NCBI GenBank assembly: GCA_026018925.1
Contig: JAKSZU010000002.1
Span: 12,459,662 to 12,523,661 of the forward strand
Reading direction: 5' to 3'
Length of the DNA: 64,000 nt
Origin: Tupaia tana
Lineage: Eukaryota; Chordata; Mammalia; Scandentia; Tupaiidae
The notes beneath the pieces are model-generated. The model did no database searches, was not told the DNA's origin, and saw nothing but the letters and a program-made list of their open reading frames with translations. Below are positions 43,441 through 53,277 of the stretch, in pieces. A program made the translations under genes and the position numbers. Numbering within the stretch: the first letter of the stretch is position 1; the number at the start of each line of letters is the position of its first letter.

Positions 43441-44699
43441 CTATGTCAGAAGCATCCCATAGGGAAACCAAATAGGCACTCCAATAAATATTTATTAACA
43501 CATGGAATGAATTCTGCTTCTAACTTAGAGAGAAACAACCTGGAAATGACTTTGACCATAATGAATTTAAAACGTTCCTCTCCTTTAACCTGGCTATAAT
43601 CCCTTATCACTATAGCTAACTCTGAGACCAAGGTGGGGTTTCCATATAACGAATAGGAAAACCCCCTTTACCAAGAGAACAAAGGAATCCACTTCAACAT
43701 CCTAACTTTTATCACGGAGAACTCTATCCTCTGGTTACCAACACCGAGTATTTTAAGTGGGGACGTCTGAGGTGTTAAATATTTATGAGTGTGTTTTCCC
43801 TTCCTCACATATATGGAGTACTGGAAAATTGGGGCCATAATATTCTAGTACAAAATATGGATTAACTTTCCGTTTGAGAGCTTGGAAGTTAATACCCTGA
43901 TTTTACCAGCTGCAGAAGATGTCGATATTTCCATAAAAGCTGCCAGAACTGAAGCCACTGCAGCTCAGTAGTACATGCTCTTGTCTCCTCTTCCTTTTGA
44001 CACATATGGTCCCAATTATGGTAATAGTTATCAATCTTTCTGTAGGTATTCTGCTCAACCTTCCTTCGACCAAATATTTAAAAATCCAGAATGGGAGGTG
44101 GTATTAATTGGAATGAAAGGTGAATTGCAGTTATACCTTTCTCTAGTAATGAAACTCCTGGTGGCCAGGTTGCATGCACTTCAGCAGGCACAATGGCAAA
44201 GCTAACTACGATTGATTCACGTTGGCTGTCCAAAAATCTTGTCCAGAGAGAGAAAGCAAGCACTTAATAAGCCTAGAGAAAAATGGGAGTGTTGGTGGGT
44301 GCAGAGAGGGCTGCATCTGAGAGAGTGAGGAAATCAATATCTGATTTTCCAAATGAACAAAGAAGGGAGTCAACTGTCGAGTGAAAGAGCAGGGCTGCAA
44401 TTGGTGGCTTCTGATGAAAGGGGCAGGGGTCACCATAGGGCAGGACCCAGGACCTTGTCCTGACCAGGGACAGGAAAGATTCTGGGAGCCGGCGTTGGCC
44501 CTCTTGGTGTGGCAGTGTGCTGTACTCCGGAGGCAGCCTGGCTGTGGAAGCAGAAGTTATCACATAATCAGGAATTAGCAGGAGGGGTGTGGCAAAAGAA
44601 CAAGTCTAGGATGTGCTAAGAGGAGCTGGCGAGAGAGTTTAGAAGAGTTCATTTGCAGGCTGGGTAGGGAAGGAAGCCATAAAATAGCCTTGGGGAGGA
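43441..44699. other. Unique sequence with an L2-like scrap
   Basis: CCAATAAATATTTATTAACA at 43480-43500 resembles an L2 3' end. No gene recognised. Confidence 0.45.
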
Positions 44700-45344
44700 T
44701 ATTAGTCTTCTTAGGCTGCCATAACAAAATACCACAGACTGAGTGAGTTAAAAAATATAAACTTAAGGCCAGCCAGGTGGCACAGAGGTTAAGGCGGCCG
44801 GATTCCACATGGCCAACTCCATAGTTCAAGTCCCAGACCCAGTGGCAAGAAAATCACACTCAGGCACGTGTGCATGAGTGACCAAAATCTCAAGAAGAGA
44901 ATAAGGAAGGGATTGTAGCATGGCCATCCCCCCTTGGGGGTGATTTCTTCCTTTCTCTCTCTGTCTTTGTCTCTCTGGAGAGTATACATGCCCTATAACA
45001 AAAACTAAGAAAAAAAAAAAAGAAAAGAAAAACCTCACGAATTTATTTTCTCTCTGTTCTGGAGGACAAAAACCCAAAATCAAGTTGTCAACAAGTTGGG
45101 TTTCTTCTGAGACCTCTGTTCAGGATTTGCAGATGGTCACCTCCTTGCAGTGTCTTCACATGGTAATGCCTTAGTCTGCATGTATTCTGCATTATCATCT
45201 TTTTATTCAAGGATGTTCTCTTTAAGTTTAGTTTACTCATCCCTTTAAAGGCCCTATCTCCCAAAAGTCACATCCTAAGGAGCTGAGGATTAGAGCTTCA
45301 ATATATGAAATTTGGAGGGAGGGGACAAAGTCCGGACCCTAACA
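44700..45344 (-). repeat. MLT1A-like MaLR LTR, split by a SINE
   Basis: Antisense solo LTR. It starts ATTAGTCTTCTTAGGCTGCC, ATAACAAAATACCACAGACT; after the SINE it continues with TTCTGGAGGACAAAAACCC, TGTCTTCACATGGTAATGCC, AAAGGCCCTATCTCCCAAAA and CAATATATGAAATTTGGAGG, and ends CCGGACCCTAACA. It is better preserved than the LTR at 917. Confidence 0.88.
44766..45033 (+). repeat. tRNA-derived SINE inside the MLT1 LTR
   Basis: AGGCCAGCCAGGTGGCACAG head, ATAGTTCAAGTCCCAGACCC B box, GGGATTGTAGCATGGCCATC body and an A-rich tail. The LTR reading continues on both sides. Confidence 0.92.
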
Positions 45345-46515
45345 GGGAGGAAGCCACCATGGCCCTGTGGAGAAGAGGTGCTGTTGAGAAGTGAACCTGT
45401 TGAGAGAGAGAGACAGTGAGAAAGAGCTTGTGGTTTAGGATGGGAAAGCAAGAGCTGAAAATCTAAGTGATGTTGGGGCTGTCCTGGGACCACGGTGAGT
45501 GGAGGCTGCAGTGGAGTAGACACGATGGTCATGAGATTCCAGGACAGAGGCTTGAGAATGAGAAAGGAAGGACTCACTGCTAACAGAAACAACACACACA
45601 GGTCATCCCACCTTTTCCATAGCACCTTCTGAGAAAGATTATACTTGAGTGTGTATTGAAATCATCTGTTCTGTGTGGCCCTTGGGATTATGCCAGGTAG
45701 CCCTCCCCTGTAAAACCCCCAAGTGTAGTAATCAGCTCTTTGCATTTATGATTGCCTGCCATAGGGCCAGCTTTGAGTGTTTAAACAAGGGTCACGTGCC
45801 TGCAATTTTCTCTAAATCCACTAGATGGTGAGCCTCCATTTTTGGTAACTTGACCCAGAATCCTCTGCTCCTGTTGGCGTCAGTTCTGATCTCATACGCC
45901 TCCCAAGGTTAAACCTTCCTCTGTTGCACTACGTCAGCCTCCATCACAGGACTACCTTTTATTCTTATGCTGCTTCTTATACCTGATAACTTGAAAGACA
46001 GGCTTACAGCACATAAAAATAATCCCTTAAATGGCACAGATTCCTCTATGCATTTACCTTTGTAATTTCGTCTTACAATAATGGGCAATCTTTGCTCTCT
46101 ATCACGAATGCTCCATGCATCTGGACTTATTCCCACTTCCCAAAACCAACTCTAAGCCTCTTCACTGAGCTAGAAGGTTGCTCCAGTTCCTATTTCTTTT
46201 GCCACTTAGACCTTCCTTTTTATTTCTCCCCTTGCTCTCCAGTTCTTTTTCATCTGTGCCCTACACATAGAGAGAAATCTCCATATTACATGCCTCCTAA
46301 ATGTCAACTCATCAAATGAACAATAAAAGTTAAAGAATTTCACCCTGCACTAGATTATAACAATTCTCAGAGATTATTAGACTTGCTCTCTGTGAAACAT
46401 GAGCATAAAGACCTTTGCAGCAACTACCAGTGAGATGGCTAATTTAATTTTGTTTTGATATTTCAGAAGATTAAAAATGCAAGTTCAATGATATTTTTAA
46501 AAATAAAGTAGAACA
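45345..46515. other. Unique sequence
   Basis: No repeat or gene recognised. Confidence 0.5.
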
Positions 46516-46517
46516 CG

Positions 46518-46798
46518 GGATCAGCAGTTTGCATCATGGCTATGTCACTGAACTCCCATGTAGCCAACTACAGTTCAAGTCCTGGACCCGGTGGCTTAAA
46601 CTCACACCAGGCGCATGTGCGTGCATGCCCAAGATCCTGAGAGGAGAATGGCGGAGAAGGGATTGCGGCGTGGCCATCCCCCCCCCCCCCTGGGGGGTGA
46701 TTTCTCACTTTCTATTCTCTGTCTCTCTCTGTCTTTCTGGCGAGCACATGCGCCCTATAGCAAAAACCTCTCAAAAAAAAAAAAATAAAATAAAATAA
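46518..46798 (+). repeat. tRNA-derived SINE, full-length, with C12 run
   Basis: CGGGATCAGCAGTTTGCATC head, ACAGTTCAAGTCCTGGACCC B box, a C12 tract at the palindromic block, GCGCCCTATAGCAAAAACCT and an A/AAAAT tail. The flanking AAAATAAAGTA repeat is a probable TSD. Confidence 0.93.
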
Positions 46799-47103
46799 AA
46801 AATAAAGTAAACATGTTGGTGGCTACACTAAGAATTTATTTGATGACAAGTAGTATTATTGACAAAATGGTCATGTTAATGCAATGTTGACTGGGAAGAA
46901 CTTTGGAGAAAGATAAAGAAGCTTGCCACTTAGTACAGATCATACTATGATATTGCAGATTTGGTTTCAGACCACCACAATAAAGTGAATGTACCAATAA
47001 AACAAAATACATTCTTGTTTCCCAGTTCATGTAAGTTACGCTTGTGCTATGCTATACTCCACTAAGGATGTGATAGCTTTCTATCTTAAAATTTATATAT
47101 CTT

Positions 47104-47310
47104 GGGAACCGGCAGTTAGCGTAGTGGCTATGTCGCTGGACTCCCACGTAGTCTGTCTCGGACCCGGTGGCTTACTCACGCCGGGCGCGTGTGCGTGCGT
47201 GCCCAAGATCCCGAGAGGAGAATGGAGGAGAAGGGATTGCGGCATGACCATGATTTCTCGCTTTCTGTCTCTCTGTCTCTCTTTCTGTATGCCCTATAGC
47301 GAAAAACCTC
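47104..47310 (+). repeat. tRNA-derived SINE with three internal deletions, inside Tigger1
   Basis: Young-looking copy (GGGAACCGGCAGTTAGCGTA, GCGTGTGCGTGCGTGCCCAA) with TSD TTTATATATCTT at 47092-47103 and 47311-47322. Compared with full copies it lacks the B-box segment (GTAGTC joins directly to TGTCTCGGACCC), the CCCCCC/GGGGGG palindrome (CATGACCATGATTTCTCGCT), and part of the 3' domain (CTTTCTGTATGCCCTATAGC). It has no poly(A). Confidence 0.93.
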
Positions 47311-47666
47311 TTTATATATCTTAATCACTTTACTGCCAAAAATGTTTATGATCATCTGAGCCTTCAGCAGTTGCTTTCTGCTATGTTGATGTTCAGGACT
47401 GCTGACTGATTAGGTGGTCGTTGGGGCAGCTGCAGCAGTTTCTTAAAATAAGTCCACAATGAAATTTGCCACACAATGAAGTTTACCACATCAATTGACA
47501 CTTATTTCCATGAAAATTTTTCTTTATCATGTAGTGTTTAGTTGATAGCATTTTACAAACAACAGAACTTCTTTCAAAATAACTGTATGTCCTCTCAAAT
47601 GCTGCTACAGCTTTTCAATTAAGTTTATGTAATAATCAAAATCCTTTGTTGTCATCTCAACAATGT

Positions 47667-47861
47667 TCACAATATCTTCACTAGGAGTAGATTCCATCTC
47701 AGAAAGCACTTTCTTTCCTCATCCACAAGACACAATTCCTTCCCTGTTAAAATTTTATCATAATATTGTAGCAATCTGGTCACATCTTCAGGCTCCACTT
47801 CTAATTCTAGTTTTCTCACTATTTCCACCGTATTTGTAGTTTTGAGTCCCTTCAAAATCAT
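47667..47861 (-). pseudogene. Tigger1 transposase fragment (C-terminal part)
   Basis: A 64-codon stretch on the minus strand within Tigger1, reading VEIVRKLELEVEPEDVTRLL and [14 protein letters not shown]. This acidic, helix-rich segment is where Tigger/pogo transposases carry their C-terminal tail. It is cut off from the DDE part by the inserts at 47951 and 48139 and by frame changes. No host function is implied. Confidence 0.8.
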
Positions 47862-47950
47862 CCATGAGGCTTGGGTTCTACTTCTTTCAAACTCTTGTTA
47901 ATGTTGACAGTTTGGTCTCTTAGGAATCACAAATATTCTTTATGCATCTG

Positions 47951-48018
47951 TTGGGTCATAGGAAAAGTCATGACATTTTTCTATGCAAAACTATGTCATG
48001 ACTTTTATGACAACCCAA
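47951..48018. mobile_element. 68-bp mariner-type MITE (palindromic) inside Tigger1
   Basis: TTGGGTCATAGGAAAAGTCA... faces ...GTCATGACTTTTATGACAACCCAA, so the element is almost entirely two TIRs. Flanking dinucleotides are TG (47949-47950) and TA (48019-48020), consistent with a TA target duplication with one later A-to-G change. The Tigger1 sequence joins perfectly when it is removed (GCATCT / GAATGGTGAA). It is MADE1-like in structure but has a different TIR. Confidence 0.92.
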
Positions 48019-48138
48019 TAGAATGGTGAATTTATTCCAGAGGTATTTCATTGAGTTCTCCCAGATCAATCAGATGAATCACTGAGTATAGCATCTCTAG
48101 TCTTACAAAATGTATTTCTTAAAAAGATTTAAAAGATA

Positions 48139-48368
48139 GGGCCAACAGATAGCATAGTGGTTAAGGTGCTGGATGCCCACATGGCCAACTGTGATTCATG
48201 TCCCAGACCTAGCAACTTGCAAATCATGCTGGGTATGTGTGTGTGCATGCCAAAAATCCCAGGAAGAGAATGAAGGAGAAGGGACTGCAGCATGGCCATC
48301 CCCTGGTGATTGATTTCTCACTGTCTCTCTCTGGCGAGTGTACACACCCTGTGACAAAAACCTTAAAC
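48139..48368 (+). repeat. tRNA-derived SINE inside Tigger1
   Basis: GGGCCAACAGATAGCATAGT head, GTGATTCATGTCCCAGACCT B box, GGGACTGCAGCATGGCCATC body, CACCCTGTGACAAAAACCTT tail. Confidence 0.92.
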
Positions 48369-48510
48369 ATTTTTTTTAAAGTAAAAATTTTTCCTTGGTC
48401 TGTAGGCTGCAGAATGAATATTGTGTTTGCAGGCATGAAAAACATTAATTTTCTGTATATTTACATCAAGACTCCAGTATTACCAGATGTATTATCAATA
48501 AATGGTAAAT

Positions 48511-48728
48511 TTTTTTAGTTTATTTATTTATTTTAAGACAATGAGCGAGAGAAGGAGTAAGAAGCCTATTCAAGAGTGTGCTTGCACTGAAAGTCCCTGT
48601 CCAGTCCTTTCTAACCATCTGAAATTTTGGTCAGCATTTATAGATCAATAGGGAACTGAACCTGCAATCTTCCATATGGGCTTGTCATTGCTTGAGCAAC
48701 ATGTTACCATATACCAAGTCAGCTCTAT
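48511..48728 (-). repeat. Ancient tRNA-derived SINE inside Tigger1
   Basis: Antisense: TTTATTTATTTATTTT tail, GAGCGAGAGAAGGAGTAAGA, then a head with GGGAACTGAACCTGCAATCT (B box antisense). Candidate TSD AATGGTAAAT (48501-48510) / AACAGTAATA (48729-48738). The Tigger1 sequence resumes afterwards. Confidence 0.75.
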
Positions 48729-48739
48729 AAACAGTAATA

Positions 48740-49032
48740 TTTAGAAATAATTTTATTTTTCTTGAGCAGTAGGTCTCAAGTGGGTTTAAAGTATTCAGTA
48801 AACCATGTTGTAAGCAGATATGTTGATATCCAGGATTTGTTGTTTTATAGAGCATAGGTAGAGTAGATTTAACATTATTTTTAACAGCCCTGGGATTTGG
48901 GAAATGGTAAATGAGCATTGTCTTCAATTTACAGTTACCAACTGCATTAGTCCCTAACAAGAGCTTATCCTGTGAAGCTTTGAAACAAGGCATTGACTTC
49001 TCCTCTCCATCTATAAAAGTACTAAATGGCAT
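48740..49032 (-). pseudogene. Tigger1 transposase fragment (DDE region)
   Basis: Minus-strand frame reading MPFSTFIDGEEKSMPCFKAS, DKLLLGTNAVGNCKLKTMLI, YHFPNPRAVKNNVKSTLPML and GLLNTLNPLETYCSRK. This is the pogo/Tigger DDE-type catalytic region, with the D-K-L-T-L-like start of the first Asp motif and a downstream segment where the second acidic residue would lie. It reads for about 100 codons and is then broken by the SINE at 48511-48728. Confidence 0.85.
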
Positions 49033-49992
49033 CTTCTTCCAATAAAAGGCTATTTCACCAACATTGAAAATCTGTTGTTTAGGTTAGCCACCTTCATCAA
49101 TTATTTAGCTAGATTTTATAATTAGCTTGCTACAACTTCTACATCAGTACTTACTGCATCACCTTGTACTTTCATGTTATAAAGTTGGCTTCTTAAACAT
49201 CGTGAGTTAATGAACCAACTTCTGTTTGTTCAGGCTTCTCTTCTGCAGCTTCCTCACCACGCTCATCCACCATAGAATTGAAGAGAGTTCAGGGCTTGCT
49301 CTGGATTATGCTTTGGCTTGCAGGATGTTGCAGCTGATTTGATCTTTCAGCCAGACTGCTGTGTCAGCAATAAACATATTTCCTTTCTTGTTCTTTCTGT
49401 ATTCACTGGAGTAGTATTTTTAATCTCTTTCAGAACTTTTCATTTGCATTCACAGCTGAACTATTTGGCCCAAAAAGGCCTAGCTTTAGACCTATTTCAG
49501 CTTTTGACATGCCTTCGTCATTAAGCTTAATAATTTCTAACTTGTGATTGTAATGTTTCTTTCTATCACTTCAATACTTTGAGGTCATTGTAGGGTTAGT
49601 AATTGGCCTAATTTGAATGTTGTTGTGTCTTAGGGAATAGGGAGGCCCAAAGAGAGATAGGGGGATAGCAGTCATTGGAGCAGTGCGAACACACATAGAT
49701 TTCTCAGCTAAGTTTGCAGTATTATGTGGGCACAGGCCATAATGCCCCAACACAATTACAATAGTGACATCAGAGATCACTGATCACAGACAATTTTAAC
49801 ATAGAACAATGAGAAAGTTTGAAATGTAACAATAATTAACAAAATGTGATCTGTAGACATGAAGTAAGCACAATGCTGTTGGGAAAATGGTGCCATGAAT
49901 TTGCTTGATGCAGGGTAGTCACAACTCTCTACTAGTGAAAAACACACTATGAAAAGCACAAGTGAAGCACAGTAAAATGAGGTATGATCGTA

Positions 49993-50039
49993 GTCAAGAT
50001 GAGAGGAAAATGTGCATCAAAGCAAGGAAGTCCCAAGGG
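49993..50039. other. Short unique stretch between Tigger1 and MIR
   Basis: Nothing recognised. Confidence 0.5.
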
Positions 50040-50275
50040 ACTGTTATCACAATGCAGTAGCTAATCATAGCTAACTTTGACAAAGTGCTTACAGTGTTCC
50101 AGACTGTGCACTAAGCAGTTTATCTGCTTTATCTAAGTTATCTCATGTGCTCACTACCTGATTAAGTATGCACCGTTGTTCTCATTTTATCAGTGAGGAA
50201 GCTAAAGCTCAGTGAAGTTAAGCTACTTGTCCAAGATCACAGTCTGTCTCCTCTAAAGAACAGGATTCTGCCTGC
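50040..50275 (+). repeat. MIR SINE, long copy
   Basis: Nearly the whole MIR: AAAGTGCTTACAGTGTTCCA, TTATCTCATGTGCTCACTAC, CTCATTTTATCAGTGAGGAA, GCTCAGTGAAGTTAAGCTAC, TTGTCCAAGATCACA. Confidence 0.9.
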
Positions 50276-51554
50276 TCCCAGTTGTGTATCAATTATAGCA
50301 CAATTATACTTCTAAGTGCAAACAGATTTAGAATTAATCTGAAAATAAAATTAAAATTTCCCCCAATTTCTCATGAGAGTAACTGAGCCCATTCAGGTTG
50401 GCCATGGCCAGCTGGGCAGTGATAAAGCAATGGATGTGTGTTGGATGGGGTGAAAAGAGAAGAGGAAAGACGGGCAGACTGAGGATAAACTCTTTTTCTT
50501 CCTGGTGGACTGTACATCTCAGGGCTAGGAGCAGCCAAGACCAATGCCTCACCCTAAGAGAACCCTCCCATGAGTGTGGGAAAGCGAGAGCAGGCAGGTA
50601 AGGAGGGGGCATTTCCCATCTCAGACTCTACCACAGATTCACTTTTATAACAAAATAAATAAGAAGTCCATTAACCTGACACACAAAGTTAATGGACCTG
50701 GCCTGAGTGAGGACCCTGCTGCCCTCAGTCTTCTCCTCAGCAATGGCCCCAATAAGTATGCAAATTGCAAAACCTTCTCCCAAACATAGCAACATCTGTC
50801 ATTATATCCCAGAAAGCCTTCAGCTTCTACATTTGATCTGAAGCCACAGTTATTTTAAAACAAGTCTGTTTGCCTCTTGGGATACACTTAAAACTTGCAA
50901 ATCACTTTTCAATGTCTGAAATTTGTAGCCAGCATTAGAGATTTGCAGTCATCCCGCCTCTGTCAGCTTAAAAGAGTCTGCCCCTCACCCTAAGTCAGCT
51001 GACCCTAACTTCACACACGAATCTCTAATGGAAACTACCAAAACCACAATAAACATAACTGGATTTTTGTTACTGTGATTATTCTAATTGCCAGAAATTA
51101 TGCTTTACTTAGGTGTTGTGGTAAACAGCAAGTTGTCCCAGAGGAAGTCTCTTTGACCCAGGTCATAAAATTATTTTTATTAGTGTACTGCACATGCATG
51201 TGATCAGACACACATGTGATATGAGGCTGCATAAATACTCTACAGGCTTTTTTCCTAAGAAGACTGCAGCATGTACTGAGTAACACAGTTCCTTGCTTCC
51301 TTCACTTTTGTTGGATCCTGGAAACACATTCAATAGCTTACATTGGGGAGTCAGGGAAGCTTGACTCACAGCACATTTTGGACATTGTTTGATCTCAGAA
51401 AATTCCAAAATTGCTTTGCTTCAATTTTAATCTCTAAAACAGAAATTGGTGTGCCAATTAGATTTTTAAATATTCATAAACTTGACCTAGTCATTTTAAT
51501 TCTAGGAATTAAACCTAAGAAAATGAAGACAGAAAGAGATTCATCCCAGCTATG
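50276..51554. other. Unique sequence
   Basis: No repeat or gene recognised. Confidence 0.5.
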
Positions 51555-51716
51555 CTAGCACATCCTAGACACTGGTACTGGGCAGGCCAAGGCCCATGTT
51601 TGATTCTCAGCTCACTCTGAAAAGTGTAGTGGCACACACCCTTTGTCCCAACTGCCTGAGGCCAAAAGAATGTGACATAGGAAGTCTCTATATGAAATAA
51701 ATAAATAAATAAATAA
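51555..51716 (+). repeat. Ancient tRNA-derived SINE, AAAT-tailed
   Basis: CTATGCTAGCACATCCTAGA head, GTTTGATTCTCAGCTC B box, body and an AAATAAATAAATAAATAAAT tail. Confidence 0.6.
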
Positions 51717-51944
51717 GATGGAAAAAAATTTCAAATATCTAGATATTTTTAATAACAGTTTAAAAAAAGGAATAAGTGAAATACCCACTATAAAATATAA
51801 TGTCTAATATAAAATAGTTTAAAGCATGTTTTTAATTCTATGATGAAATGTTAACTTGTTATTTAAATAAATAAAGAGTATTTAAGGATAAAATCATAAA
51901 AAATCATTATGCTGTAAAATTAAGTTTAAAAATAAGGTATAGGG

Positions 51945-52209
51945 GGACCAGCTGTTAGTGTAATGGCTATGTCACTGGACTCCCACGTAGTCGACCGCGG
52001 TTCGAGTCTTGGACCTGGTGGCTTAAACTCATGCCGGGCGCGTGTGCATGCGTGCCAAGATCCCGAGAGGAGAATGGAGAGGAAGGGATTGCGGAGTGGC
52101 TCTCCCCCCCGGGGGGTGATTTCTCGCTTTCTGTCTCTATCTCTCTCTGTCTTTCTGGCAAGCGCACATACCCTATAGCAAAAACCTCTCCAAAAGAGAA
52201 AAAAAAAAT
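51945..52209 (+). repeat. Young full-length tRNA-derived SINE
   Basis: GGACCAGCTGTTAGTGTAAT head, GACCGCGGTTCGAGTCTTGG (best-preserved B box in the window), palindrome CTCCCCCCCGGGGGGTGAT, CCCTATAGCAAAAACCTCTC tail. TSD AATAAGGTATAGGG at 51931-51944 and 52210-52223; the TSD overlaps the first bases of the older SINE at 52221. Confidence 0.96.
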
Positions 52210-52220
52210 AATAAGGTATA

Positions 52221-52360
52221 GGGACAGCTGGTGGCATGGTGGTTAAGGCAGCTGGATTTCAGGTTAATTACTGCCTAGTTTAGGTCCTGGACACAGCATT
52301 TTTCTCAAGTGCACATGCACGTGTGTGTCTGCCCAAAAATCCAGAGAGGAGTGTTGATGG
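52221..52360 (+). repeat. tRNA-derived SINE, 3'-truncated old copy
   Basis: GGGACAGCTGGTGGCATGGT head, TAGTTTAGGTCCTGGACACA B box and GCCCAAAAATCCAGAGAGGA body, then lost before the tail. The young SINE upstream inserted at its first bases. Confidence 0.8.
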
Positions 52361-52549
52361 AAATAACCAACTCTGCTGAAATAATAATTAATGCAGTTTA
52401 TTTCTAAACATGAATATGTGACCAACTCAGAGAAAAATCTCCTTCTCCAGAAATAGCCCTCATTGCCATCTAAGTATATTTCCTGACCTGTGTGTATTTA
52501 AAACACACACATAATTATACATAATTAAGACTATATTTTTATACTTTGT

Positions 52550-52693
52550 TCTTTTTTCCTTCTTTCCTTTTCTTTTTCTTTTTTTAAAATTTGCTGTAGG
52601 ACATGTGCTTGTCAGAGAGAGACAGAGACAGAAAGTGAGAAAGCTCCCCTTGAGGGGATGGCCCCACCGCAATCCCTTCTCTTCCATTCTCTT
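52550..52693 (-). repeat. 5'-truncated tRNA-derived SINE, antisense
   Basis: T-rich tail, GCTGTAGGACATGTGCTTGT, GAGAGAGACAGAGACAGAAA, CTCCCCTTGAGGGGATGGCC palindrome, CCATTCTCTTG. The head is absent. Confidence 0.85.
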
Positions 52694-52848
52694 GAAGACA
52701 GAAGTCTGACTGCTTTTTCTTATTTTCCAAAATCCCTGTTTTTTTTTTTCCCTCTATTATTTTCTTTTGTTTACTATCTCTTTCATATGAATAGTATAAT
52801 CAGAAAAACAAATTATTTTAAAAATAAAAATAATGAGTTGGTCTACAT

Positions 52849-53269
52849 CAGAGGTCCCCAAGTCCTGGGCTGAAGACCAGTGCTAGTCTGCAGCCTGTTG
52901 GGAGCTGGGCTACTGACTGCTCAGTCGGCCAGGTTGCACACGGGGGGGGGGGGGGGTGGGGGCGGGTAGCCAACAAGCAAGCGGGGCTTCACCTGTGTTC
53001 ACAGTCACTCCCCATCATTTGCATTGCCATCTGGGCTCTGCCTCCTCTTGGTGCAGCAACAGTGTTGGATTCTCACAGGAGCACACATCTTATGGTTGTG
53101 TGATTGTTTCTCTGTATATTTCAATGTGGTCATGGTAGAAATGGTGCGTGGTGCATGGTGGATGTGTGGTGTGCTTGAGTCACCCCAGGACCAAATCCCA
53201 ACCTGGGTCTGTGGAGGGATTGTCTTCCAGGCAGCCAGTCCCTGGTAAAAGGAAGGATGGGGACCACTG
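52849..53269. mobile_element. hAT-type non-autonomous DNA transposon with 8-bp TSD
   Basis: Ends CAGAGGTCCCCAAGTCCTGG and (facing) CAGTGGTCCCCATCCTTCC are terminal inverted repeats. The 8-bp flanks GTCTACAT (52841-52848) and GTCTAGAT (53270-53277) match the hAT target duplication with one mismatch. The interior has GATTCTCACAGGAGCACACA, as in a hAT family common in placental mammals. A G15 run lies at 52941-52955. Confidence 0.88.
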
Positions 53270-53277
53270 GTCTAGAT

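Larger units (their letters stand above)
46936..49990 (-). mobile_element. Near-complete Tigger1 DNA transposon, antisense, with four later insertions
   Basis: Pogo/Tigger-type element. Ends: CAGATCATACTATGATATTG (left) and the facing ATGAGGTATGATCG (right), with a TA target duplication on both sides (46934-46935 and 49991-49992). The interior keeps Tigger1 order throughout: TTGGTTTCAGACCACCACAA, CTGCAGCAGTTTCTTAAAAT, CAACAATGTTCACAATATCT, ACATCTTCAGGCTCCACTTC, TTCAGTAAACCATGTTGTAA, GACTTCTCCTCTCCATCTAT. Excluding inserts it is about 2.3 kb, close to the usual 2.4 kb. It is immobile because its transposase is fragmented. Confidence 0.95.

Noticed and set aside
51945-52020. tRNA gene
   Set aside because: The head has good A and B boxes but lacks a full cloverleaf and is joined to the SINE body with poly(A) and a TSD. 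It is a SINE promoter, not a tRNA gene.
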